DNA of 64,000 bases from positions 1,587,377 through 1,651,376 of the forward strand of contig SCFE01000007.1 of assembly GCA_004352715.1 (NCBI GenBank), given 5' to 3'. The notes below the pieces were generated by a model, which was not told the DNA's origin, ran no database searches, and worked only from the letters and a program-made list of their open reading frames with translations. The stretch comes from Hofstenia miamia (lineage: Eukaryota; Xenacoelomorpha; Acoela). The stretch's first letter is position 1; the number at the start of each line of letters is the position of its first letter. A program made the translations under genes and the position numbers. Positions 55,260 to 64,000 of this stretch are shown in pieces.

Positions 55260-56640
55260 TATTTAGAAACACCAAATAAGACAAGATGATTCATATTCTG
55301 ATGAATATTTTTTAAAATGTATCTATTATTATCCCAAAACAACAGCATTAAAATTTACAAAATGCAATATATTAATATACATACATAAAAAATGGAAAAA
55401 TCAATAATATTATTGTTTTAGATTTATTGTATAGTCACAGTTATAAAATGTACTTCTTATCCATGATCTATCTGATATAAACCTTTGTTTGAGTATAAAT
55501 GATTTTAGCTGTTTCTCGAATTTTTTGAAGTTGTTTATTATTTTCATTTTTCTTGCCAATTTATTCCAGGTATAAATTACAGCACTAAAGGATTATTGGC
55601 TCACAATATATTTGGTAATTTAACACGTGTGTAGATTTTTTGATAGTTTATTTTGGTTTAGATGTTTTGAAACTGATATCTCCTTGTAGGGCGGAAATTT
55701 CTTAGATAATTGAAGAAATAGGCAGAGATAGGATACGAATAGTGAATTGAAAACATCGGATACCAGATAATTCCGGAGAATTTGACTGCCGGACATCGGA
55801 TAACATATTTTTAAGTTGTTACTGAAGAAAAATTTCATTTCTCAATTAATATCTACCTCTTGAGAATGAAAATAAATAAATATTTTGAAGTATTCAGCAA
55901 GCATTGAAATTTATTAAAATAGAAGACGTCCTGATGTGTCAGAAGACATTATTTTATTGTATGATAACTTGCACATCTTGGGAAAAATAGTTTCTTCTTA
56001 AAAAATTTTAGTTTAAAATCAGTTTTTATCTCAGAATATGTTATCTGGTAAGGAAGATACATTTTACAGGATAGATGATGTCCAGATCCAGTGATTGCCG
56101 ATTTTACCGGATTCTGGTACATCCCTAGAAATGATGAATAACATTGTACATAGTTTACACTTGTGAAGAAAGAAAATAGATTTTGAAATATAATCTTTTG
56201 TTTTAAAAGAGTTTATATTGCAAATATTTAAGCTTTTGAGCATTAGGTTCTGTATATTATTATGTAAAATATTACCATAGTTCAAATTGCTTATAGCAAA
56301 TGCATGAAATATCTTAATTTTTAATTTGAGGGTAACTGTTAGGGACAACTTTCTAATTCGTACATACATTATTTAAATAATAGCACTTATATGTTATGCG
56401 AAATTGGGCTTTGAATCTATTGTTACTCCTATATATTTGAACATATTAACAGGTGTATTCTGTGGCAAAATAGCTATTCTATTTTATCCAATTTGATTCA
56501 ATGACTTTTACAGTTTCTACAAGGGATGAATTTCCAATATAGATGGTTTATTGGATTATTTCGTAGTCGAATATTACGATCATGTCATTCACAAAGAGAT
56601 TATCAACAAGTAAGATTTTTTGCTTAGTTAACTATATCAT
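55260..56640 (-). mobile_element. Old LINE copy related to family A, with an insertion
   Basis: Minus-strand words follow LINE ORF2 order: FVNDM (about 56590), a TPVNMFKYIGVTIDSKP-like block (about 56420), TLKLKIKIFHAFAISNLNYGN (about 56300), DYISKSIFF (about 56190). After an insertion come NKLSKNLHTC (about 55630), FEKQLKSFILKQRFISD (about 55500) and CDYTI (about 55440). Stops throughout. Confidence 0.7.
55755..56130. mobile_element. Possible MITE inside the old LINE copy
   Basis: ATACCAGATAATTCCGGAGA on the left is loosely matched by the inverted right end (TACCAGAATCCGGTAAAATC), between two parts of one LINE domain. Target duplication not resolved. Confidence 0.4.
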
Positions 56641-57697
56641 ATGCATATGCAATATTCAGAAATTTTAGGGTAATGAACTTTTTCGTTTGAGTGAACAAAT
56701 AAGACTACAAACGGAACCGCGAGTATTATAAGCTTAATTAAGAATTACGTTATCAATTAAGAATTACACCAATTTAATACGTGTAATTAAATATCCAGTA
56801 CCTACAATGTTTATGAGTATGTAGTAATAGATCTTAGTAGTTCAAAGGTTTATACACTTGAAATAAAATAATTGAAATTCAATTCAATAATCATAGTGAA
56901 AACTTTCAGAATTGTACATGATCTTTAGGATTCTTGGTGATTCTGAAGTAGAAGGTTGAAACAATGTAAAAAATGTCTTAAAAGCATTGCTTCTGTAAAT
57001 GGAGTTAGTTAAGAAAGTGAAATATAATAACATCACAATGATGGTGAGGTTCTTACTATAGAATCTTGGGGGAATGTGGTAACTGGCTTTCGATAGTATT
57101 TCTTCACTTGATTCACCCTCCGGGGGTTTTGAAGGAAGAAAGCAGTTTTTTCGAATGTTTCAGCTAATTACCAAGTATGTTAGTATGTAAATTGAGTCTA
57201 TCTCAAGAACCTTTTGCAATGTGACCTTGAACTGCTAATATTCAATAGCACTATTAAGGAATTAGAGCGATTAGTTTAATCTTAATTTTATTCCATTAAA
57301 TGTGTCATTTAAGATAGGTTAAAAAATCATTGCTTAGCCTGTACATGCCAGAAGTCATATTTCAAAATATCATTCGAAAGCGCTTTTTCTTCTGCATCTA
57401 ACTAAAAAAAGAGAATGAAATATGTTTAAAATTGATAGAGACATGAATTTATAAATTTTGTTGATGCGAGAATTTTCACATTTTCATAGATGGTCTTCAT
57501 TTAGTATCTCATTTTGGACCATAACTATCGCAATTTCAAAAAATGTTCTTTTGCTCAGCAAGCGCAGATGGATCACTAAAGAGCATGAGCTGGTTTCTGG
57601 AAGAATTCGTATTTCCAACCACTCAGAAGTTTGCAAATTCTCGCTTTTGTTTATTTCTATGCATTTTTTATTAATTTGTTAAATACATACAATTTTA
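56641..57697. other. No gene recognised
   Basis: AT-rich, no supported feature. Confidence 0.5.
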
Positions 57698-59097
57698 TTG
57701 TGTTCTGAGTTATCTAATGCAAATTTTTGTCAAAACAGAACGAAAGCCAAGTATGATCATTATAAAACACTAAGAAATAAAGCCTCAACAAAATGCAATT
57801 TTGATCTACAGGCATTTTTACAAAAATTTTTTAATGAAAAAAAATTGTTAAACAAAAGTGGTCGTTTATTTCGAATTTTTTAAACTCTAAAGAAAAAAAT
57901 GAAATTCTTTATATAGTAAATGATAATGGTGAATACATTCCAAATCACAAAAAAATCATTAAGCTTTAAATGAAACATTTGTGAAACTAGGAATTAACGA
58001 CAATCTAAATACAAAGCTTAAAAATTTATATCATAAGCATCGCGATATTAGAAAACACAATGATCTTTATAAACCAACATTTGTTACATTACTAGAATTT
58101 CATAAAGAAACAAAGAATATTAATTGTGAATTTCCACCCCGGTTGTTAAGAGATGCTATATGTATTTTACTGAGACATCTGTCTGATATGTTTTATCATT
58201 TTAATGATTATACAGTTGTCGAAAAAATTTTTCTGTAACAATTTCTTCAAACTTTCAGAAGTTAATTCAAATACAAAAAAAATTTCCCACCTATAATTTC
58301 TATCATCTACTCTAGAAGATGCAAGCAATTTAATTAATTTGTAACTACTATTTACAAATTCAAACTATTTGTGAGTTTCATTATTGATCAACGGGCAATC
58401 ACGTTTTTAAGACCAAATATAATTACACAACATTTTGTCCAGAATGCATCAAAGCAATGCTCAAAACTTTTCAATTGTTGATGCATTCTTTCATCATGCT
58501 CTTCGGAAAAAGTGCCAATATATTTCCAAAATTGTTTGTGATGGTTAAAGAGCAAATGCAGAATAGTAGCGCTATGAATCACATAAAAATAAAAACGTCT
58601 TATGGTGACTAATATATGATTAAAATGATTATTTTTTGTTGTTGAAGATAAGTTGTTCTTGATCATTTATTAATGCCTACGACAAATATTATAATTGCTT
58701 CCATATTAAATTTTTTTGAATAATAAATTAATTCTTTTAATGTCAATATCTTTTTATGGATGATAAATTTTTAAAAAAACTTGGTAAGGTGCTTAGTTTG
58801 ATGAGTACTACACAACGCTAAAATTTAAAGAATTTTGAGATAAGAGTGTTATTTAAAAATTGCTTAATGTCCACCAATATATACAAAAGTAAGAAAAGAT
58901 CTTGCAGAAAATTACCGACCAGTTTCAATCTTAACAATAATTAATAAAATTATTATGCAACTAAATTAATCCATATGTGATATGTGGACTAAAATGAACT
59001 AATTTCAAAACAGTTCTGATTTCTAAAAGATACCTCTACAAATGATGCCTCACTTTATGCTACTAAAGACTGGAGATCAAAATTAGATAGGAATGAA
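57698..59097 (+). pseudogene. Decayed plus-strand LINE ORF2 (linker and reverse transcriptase)
   Basis: KAKYDHYKTLRNKAS (about 57740), FINSKEKNEILYIVNDNGEY (about 57880), ALNETFVKLGINDNL (about 57965) and, after about 650 bp of other material, ENYRPVSILTIINKI (about 58910) and SLYATKDWRSKLDRNEY (about 59055). The order matches the region from the ORF2 linker to the FRK/STTDA block. Many stops. Confidence 0.65.
58388..58666 (-). pseudogene. Fragment with SEEHDERMHQ block, unassigned
   Basis: 92-codon frame with QFWKYIGTFSEEHDERMHQQ. A similar S-E-E-x-x-E-R-x-H-Q block occurs in uncharacterised, repeat-associated invertebrate proteins as far as I recall. It sits antisense inside the LINE relic, so it is probably inserted debris. 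Confidence 0.35.
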
Positions 59098-59299
59098 TAT
59101 ATATATATATAAGAAAAAAAATATATATATGTATATACAGTATGATTTTTAGTCGGTTTATAGTTGAATATGTAATCAAGCAAAATCTATTAATGAAATT
59201 AATGAAATTAATATGTTATGCAGGAAGTTTTAACGGGTTGAAAAACTATTTGGTTGTACACCCTCTGTATGTACACATATTTCATTTTCTAAAATCAAT
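59098..59299. other. TA-rich spacer before the mariner fragment
   Basis: (TA)n and AGTCGGTTTATAG near 59152; possibly the element's left end, not proven. Confidence 0.4.
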
Positions 59300-59593
59300 A
59301 TGGATTTTTCGACGCGTTTAGAAATTGTGATGCTATACTACTTCAATAATAATTCAGCCAAGTCTTGCCTGCGTGCGTACAAAACAATTCATAGACAACA
59401 TACAGATTCATTTACAGAGATGGTAATAAAAACGATACGAAGATTCGAAACAACGTTCTCATTACATGGTGCTCCTAGAACTGGCCGTCCAAGTGTCATT
59501 AGTGATGATAACATCAACACAGTCAGAGACAATTTTGAACAACAATCTAGGATTAGTTCTGTGCGAGAAGCCAGTAGGAACACAGGCTTATGC
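59300..59593 (+). pseudogene. Mariner-like transposase N-terminus, truncated by a LINE
   Basis: MDFSTRLEIVMLYYFNNN, then CLRAYKTIHRQHTDSF, IRRFETTFSLHGAPRTGRPS and NTVRDNFEQQ. This is the paired helix-turn-helix DNA-binding region with the GRP linker, closely related to the copy at 47355. It runs without a stop to about 59593, where the frame passes into R4-type LINE sequence. The catalytic domain is absent. Confidence 0.85.
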
Positions 59594-59646
59594 TATTGGG
59601 GAAGTGAGGGATCAGAGATAGAGAGTGAGCAGATGCAGAAGGAGTT

Positions 59647-60542
59647 CAGACAAGAATAAGAAGTAATCACAACTGCAAAGCTGAAGAAGGCTCTAAAGAA
59701 GATGAAGAATTGGAAGGCGCCAGGCAGAGATAAGGTACATGGGTATTGGCTGAGGAATTTCACAAATGTTCATGAGAGACTAGCAGTAGCATTTGAGGAG
59801 TGTGTGGTGAGTAGGTGTCCAGAGTGGATGGTAGCGGAAAGGACATTTCTGATACAGAAGGACCCAAAGAAAGGCAATGAAGCAAGCAACTTCAGGCCAA
59901 TAACATGTCTGCCAACAACGTGGAAATTGCTAACTTCTGTGATTTCAAGTAGGCTGGCATGTTACTTAGAACAGAACAGGTTGATACCAAAGGAGCAGAA
60001 GGGATGTAGGACAAAGACGAGAGGATGCTCAGATCAGCTGTTAAGAGACCAGGCAGTATTGGAGAATTGTAGAAGGAAGACAAACTTAGCAATGGCATGG
60101 ATAGACTACAGGAAGGCGTATGACAGCATATCGCATAGGTGGGTATTGAGGACACTAGAGGCCAATGGAGTTTCACGGCAATGGGTTGAGTTTCTAGAGA
60201 GGGAGATGGGAAAGTGGCAGACAGAGATAGACGGGCACAGGTTGAGGTTTAGGCGAGGCATATTCCAAGGAGACAGCTTAGCACCTTTACTGTTTGTAGT
60301 TAGCTTAATCCCTATCACAGAAAAGTTAAAGGGACAGGCATAGGGTATAAGATGGAGAAGAAACAGAAGAGAATCAGAAGCACTGACAATGGCAGCACAG
60401 GAGCAAGCAAAAAGAACAAACTGGGTGAAGAAGTATAGACAGAAGAAAGGAAGGAAGTGATAAGTGTCGGCTATGTAGGAAAGAGTGTGAGACAGTAGAT
60501 CATCTGATAGCAGGGTGTGAGAATTTGGTGTAGAATGAGTAT
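59647..60542 (+). repeat. Copy 1 of an 896-bp duplication (R4 reverse transcriptase)
   Basis: TCAGACAAGAATAAGAAG to GTAGAATGAGTAT recurs at 60544-61440; the only difference I noted is GAAGTAATC against GAAGCAATC. Separated by one N. Probably the same DNA assembled twice. Confidence 0.93.
59702..60343 (+). pseudogene. R4-type reverse transcriptase, copy 1
   Basis: 213 codons: MKNWKAPGRDKVHGYWLRNF, then NFRPITCLPTTWKLLTSVIS, AWIDYRKAYDSISHRWVL (motif A, catalytic D) and RRGIFQGDSLAPLLFVVSL (motif B). It stops after LKGQA. The YADD block that should follow is absent: the next sequence jumps to a basic stretch (WRRNRRESEALT) just ahead of the CCHC knuckle. The enzyme is therefore inactive. Confidence 0.88.
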
Positions 60543-60543
60543 N

Positions 60544-61440
60544 TCAGACAAGAATAAGAAGCAATCACAACTGCAAAGCTGAAGAAGGCTCTAAAGAAGA
60601 TGAAGAATTGGAAGGCGCCAGGCAGAGATAAGGTACATGGGTATTGGCTGAGGAATTTCACAAATGTTCATGAGAGACTAGCAGTAGCATTTGAGGAGTG
60701 TGTGGTGAGTAGGTGTCCAGAGTGGATGGTAGCGGAAAGGACATTTCTGATACAGAAGGACCCAAAGAAAGGCAATGAAGCAAGCAACTTCAGGCCAATA
60801 ACATGTCTGCCAACAACGTGGAAATTGCTAACTTCTGTGATTTCAAGTAGGCTGGCATGTTACTTAGAACAGAACAGGTTGATACCAAAGGAGCAGAAGG
60901 GATGTAGGACAAAGACGAGAGGATGCTCAGATCAGCTGTTAAGAGACCAGGCAGTATTGGAGAATTGTAGAAGGAAGACAAACTTAGCAATGGCATGGAT
61001 AGACTACAGGAAGGCGTATGACAGCATATCGCATAGGTGGGTATTGAGGACACTAGAGGCCAATGGAGTTTCACGGCAATGGGTTGAGTTTCTAGAGAGG
61101 GAGATGGGAAAGTGGCAGACAGAGATAGACGGGCACAGGTTGAGGTTTAGGCGAGGCATATTCCAAGGAGACAGCTTAGCACCTTTACTGTTTGTAGTTA
61201 GCTTAATCCCTATCACAGAAAAGTTAAAGGGACAGGCATAGGGTATAAGATGGAGAAGAAACAGAAGAGAATCAGAAGCACTGACAATGGCAGCACAGGA
61301 GCAAGCAAAAAGAACAAACTGGGTGAAGAAGTATAGACAGAAGAAAGGAAGGAAGTGATAAGTGTCGGCTATGTAGGAAAGAGTGTGAGACAGTAGATCA
61401 TCTGATAGCAGGGTGTGAGAATTTGGTGTAGAATGAGTAT
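60544..61440 (+). repeat. Copy 2 of the 896-bp duplication
   Basis: Near-identical to 59647-60542 and continuous with the downstream endonuclease. Confidence 0.93.
60600..61241 (+). pseudogene. R4-type reverse transcriptase, copy 2
   Basis: Translates identically to copy 1, including the same stop after LKGQA and the same loss of the YADD block. Sharing the exact lesion shows the copies are one locus or a very recent duplication. Confidence 0.88.
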
Positions 61441-61920
61441 AAGTTCAGGCATGACAAGGTGGGATGAATGGTACACAGGTTAGAAGCAGGAAATAAGTGG
61501 TATGAGGACAAGCCACAGGGAGTCACAGAAAATGAGGTTAAGATACTGTGGGACTTCAACATCCAGACAAGCAAGGTGATAGAAGCACGGAGGCCAGACA
61601 TAGTAGTGGTAGACAAAGAGAAAAGATTTGGAACAGTGATAGACATAGCAGTACCAAAGGACAGGAATGTAGAAAGCAAGGAGAAAGAGAAGATAGACAA
61701 GTACAGAGAGTTAGCAGAGGAAATAGAAAGGCTGTGGAAGTTGAAGAAGGTTGAAGTAGTCTCGGTAGTTGTAGGAGCACTTGGAGCAGTGAGTAAGAAA
61801 CATAAGAGATACTTCGAGGAGTTGGGAGTACGAAAGTGGGGAGGAGTGGTAGCACAGAAGGCAGCATTGTTAGGTACAACTAGAGTCCTGAGGAAAGCTC
61901 TCAGACTCCCTAGGAACTGA
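61363..61920 (+). pseudogene. R4-type CCHC knuckle and restriction-like endonuclease
   Basis: The frame begins with CRLCRKECETVDHLIAGC (CX2CX7HX4C) and, after two in-frame stops (near 61430 and 61465), continues as a 150-codon open frame from 61468. WYEDKPQGVTENEVKILWDF and ARRPDIVVVDK followed by VIDIAVPKD place P43-D44 and D59 in the PD-X(12-14)-D motif. EKIDKY supplies further conserved charges. VVVGALGAVSKKHK and LLGTTRVLRKAL close the domain. This enzyme nicks the target in RLE-type LINEs. Confidence 0.88.
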
Positions 61921-61972
61921 TGAGTTCCCCGAGCTGAGAGGGATACCAGCATGAAGCTGTGAGAAGTAATGA

Positions 61973-61974
<2 letters not shown>

Positions 61975-62005
<31 letters not shown>

Positions 62006-62450
62006 NNNNNNNNNNNNNNNNNNNNNNNNNNNNNNNNNNNNNNNNNNNNNNNNNNNNNNNNNNNNNNNNNNNNNNNNNNNNNNNNNNNNNNNNNNNNNNN
62101 NNNNNNNNNNNNNNNNNNNNNNNNNNNNNNNNNNNNNNNNNNNNNNNNNNNNNNNNNNNNNNNNNNNNNNNNNNNNNNNNNNNNNNNNNNNNNNNNNNNN
62201 NNNNNNNNNNNNNNNNNNNNNNNNNNNNNNNNNNNNNNNNNNNNNNNNNNNNNNNNNNNNNNNNNNNNNNNNNNNNNNNNNNNNNNNNNNNNNNNNNNNN
62301 NNNNNNNNNNNNNNNNNNNNNNNNNNNNNNNNNNNNNNNNNNNNNNNNNNNNNNNNNNNNNNNNNNNNNNNNNNNNNNNNNNNNNNNNNNNNNNNNNNNN
62401 NNNNNNNNNNNNNNNNNNNNNNNNNNNNNNNNNNNAATAATAATAATAAT
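61975..62450. repeat. (TAA)n microsatellite with a 430-N gap
   Basis: AATAATAAT runs on both sides of the gap at 62006-62435. It forms the 3' tail or target of the R4-type LINE. Confidence 0.93.
62006..62435. other. Assembly gap (430 N)
   Basis: Within the TAA repeat. Confidence 0.99.
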
Positions 62451-62456
62451 TTTTAA

Positions 62457-62497
62457 AATCCTCTGTATATATAATCACTATACAAATAGAGTGTTAA
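62457..62497. repeat. Dispersed repeat beside the TAA tract
   Basis: TCCTCTGTATATATAATCAC to AGAGTGTTAAG matches 42333-42372 at most positions and in the same relation to an AAT run. Confidence 0.7.
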
Positions 62498-62799
62498 GAT
62501 TAATGATACACTAGTTATGCCAGAATATAATACTAAAGACATGCTTCCTTCCTTAAATTCTTTAGATTCTGCAATTCAATTTCTATTGAGGAAGAAGAAA
62601 ACATTACTTACACAATTAGATCTTTAAAATTGAATATCGATGCATGCAGTCAATTAAATTAGAGAAAGATCTGAAAAGAATTACTCCATCATATTGAAAA
62701 ATAAGATTTACATTTAAAATGAATAAGTTAAGACATCAAATATGACTAAAGACGGAAACGAAGGTTGAAAACCTTTCCAAAATACCAAAGTGTTTAGGA

Positions 62800-63030
62800 A
62801 ATTTTTTGCAACTGTTGTGCACAATACATTGGAAAGAAGTCAAGAAATTTACAAACAAGAATTAAAGAACACAAAAATCAATCGACCATCTCCAATCATC
62901 TAAAGAACTGTGATATGAAATTTATTTGTAGTCTTATCCAAGACAATTAATAATTCTCAACTTTGCATTACGGAATGAATTTATATAGAATTAAAAAACT
63001 AAGCTTAAACAAAAAAGATGAATAAAAAAT
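62800..63030 (+). pseudogene. Penelope-like GIY-YIG endonuclease relic
   Basis: Reading across frames gives NFLQLL/CAQYIGKKSRNLQTRIKE, then HKNQSTISNHLKNCDMKF and later KKLSLNKKDE. This is the C..YIG...R.L..RI.EH...S.I..HL..C pattern of the endonuclease at the C-terminus of Penelope-like retroelements. Two or more frameshifts break it; the reverse transcriptase is not visible upstream. Confidence 0.7.
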
Positions 63031-63829
63031 AAACTAAATCTTCCAAAGTTATTGTAAAAAACTCTGATGTTTGGGCGAAAGGATAGGCCTTGGAATGTAT
63101 GATTCTAAAATCTAGGCTAATAACATGTCTAACAGCCTCATGGGGCACCAATTTCTTAGCACACGAACACACACACACACACATATATAAATAAATAAAA
63201 TAATTATATAAATATATAAATAAANATATATATATATATTTATCAATTTACTAAGGAGGAGCAAATTTTGTTGTTCTCATAAATCGGTTCATCATTAATT
63301 TCACTAAACATTTAGTGTCTTTATTCATTTTATTAAAATTTTATAATTATAATTAGTGTGACATGACAGATACTAAATTAAATAAACAGACGCCTTGCGG
63401 ATAATCCACTAAACAAATCCAGCGATTTTTAATATGTATCATTGATGAACAAACAAACTATGTACTGTATGTTATAAACAGAACAGATTTTTAATAACAG
63501 GGAAAAATCCTCTTAAAAACGTATTGTATTCATTTTCAAACCTAGGAAAATTATAGCTATTTCATATTCTCTATCAGTAAAGAAACTTGGATTATTTTTT
63601 TTAATATGTTCCCGTAAGTCTGAATATTCAAGTAAAGACACTTCCCAAAACAATTCAAACTCAACTATCAAAGTTTTTTAAGATAGACGCGGAGTGCAGT
63701 GCCCACGACAGAAGTGTGTTGGTATGGTGTGATTGTTAGCATGTTCATCATAGACTGATTTAAAAATAGATGAGCAGTGACTGGACATGCTTTAGACAGT
63801 TGTGTGTAAAAAGTTGAATATAAGGTTAT
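63031..63829. other. No gene recognised; (CA)n and (TA)n at 63166-63240
   Basis: ACACACACACAC and TATATA runs with a single N at 63225. CTGATGTTTGGGCGAAAGG at about 63064 is a degraded cousin of the core motif at 47159. Confidence 0.5.
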
Positions 63830-64000
63830 TGCTAATGTTCTTCAATTCCAACATTTTGGAGATACAGCCCATTGAGGAGGGGAAAGATATCGAGCTGGCT
63901 ACTCTCAAAGTTTGGGAACAGAGTATTCTCCCACAAGACTAAGGGCCTTGCTAGTCAAAATTCCTGATCTATCTCCATGGGACTATTGGTTTCCGAGTGC
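63830..64000 (+). pseudogene. Mariner-like transposase fragment at window edge
   Basis: VLQFQHFGDTAH (from a FQQDGATAH-type block) and, in a shifted frame, LVKIPDLSPWDYWF (from an RSPDLSP.DYFLW-type block). These are the two catalytic-core signatures of mariner-like transposases, with decay between. Continues beyond the window. Confidence 0.6.

Larger units (their letters stand above)
59594..62005 (+). mobile_element. R4/Dong-type LINE (restriction-like endonuclease), truncated and internally deleted
   Basis: Reverse transcriptase, a CCHC knuckle and a restriction-like endonuclease follow in the order typical of R4/Dong/NeSL-type LINEs, ending GTAATGAAATAATAATAAT. GC content is visibly higher than in the surroundings. 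The 5' part (zinc fingers and leader) is missing. The stretch is duplicated around the N at 60543. Confidence 0.88.

Noticed and set aside
61398-61952. 184-codon minus-strand frame rich in Ser/Leu/Thr
   Set aside because: Antisense shadow of the restriction-like endonuclease on the plus strand.

Overview
The window is AT-rich nuclear DNA from an invertebrate animal. Evidence for this: intron-split genes with GT/AG borders, a metazoan mitochondrial carrier, a eukaryotic tRNA gene with A and B boxes, and a dense mixed load of LINEs, Tc1/mariner/pogo elements, foldback-like elements and a Penelope-type relic. The phylum cannot be fixed from sequence alone. The assembly is a draft: there are seven longer runs of N, plus single-N joins at 30363, 51100, 53292, 60543 and 63225. 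Several joins are flanked by near-identical sequence, so some apparent duplications are probably unmerged alleles or overlaps.

Host genes are few. (1) The last three exons of a calcium-binding mitochondrial carrier (SCaMC/SLC25A24 group) lie on + at 2296-2463, 15437-15584 and 16721-16899; the first of these introns is about 13 kb and full of transposons. (2) An intronless 598-residue type II membrane protein with a DD...WN motif lies on + at 35259-37055. (3) A small tristetraprolin-type CCCH protein, with one damaged finger and one early stop, lies on - at 28594-28989. (4) A candidate terminal exon lies at 31106-31273. (5) A tRNA-Gly(TCC)-like gene lies at 30242-30311.

The rest is mostly mobile DNA. 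1-1330: Jockey/I-like LINE relic (-) whose endonuclease has been amplified in frame as a 117-bp tandem repeat. 8535-9909 and 17449-18669: two foldback-like elements with repeated subterminal units. 11210-14310: decayed LINE (+) split by an inverted-repeat insertion. 18911-about 23590: near-complete CR1/L2-like LINE (-) with an SGNH-hydrolase ORF1 and an endonuclease/reverse-transcriptase ORF2 preceded by a 2A-like motif. 29028-30830: Tc1 element. 38930-42114: second LINE family (-), also with a 2A-like motif and a clean MITE insertion. 42850-44760, 53080-53291 and 55260-56640: further LINE fragments. 47355-49948: mariner-like relic with a pogo/Tigger-like element nested inside; the pogo transposase end carries a PIP-box. 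59300-62005: mariner fragment joined to an R4/Dong-type LINE ending in a TAA repeat. 62800-63030: Penelope-type GIY-YIG relic. 63830-64000: another mariner fragment.

The host genes do not form a visible pathway. The most informative content is the transposon biology: LINE ORF2 frames that open without ATG behind hydrophobic 2A-like leaders, a very young LINE family with a probable heterozygous insertion preserved at 53080-53291, and precise nested insertions whose empty sites can be read.
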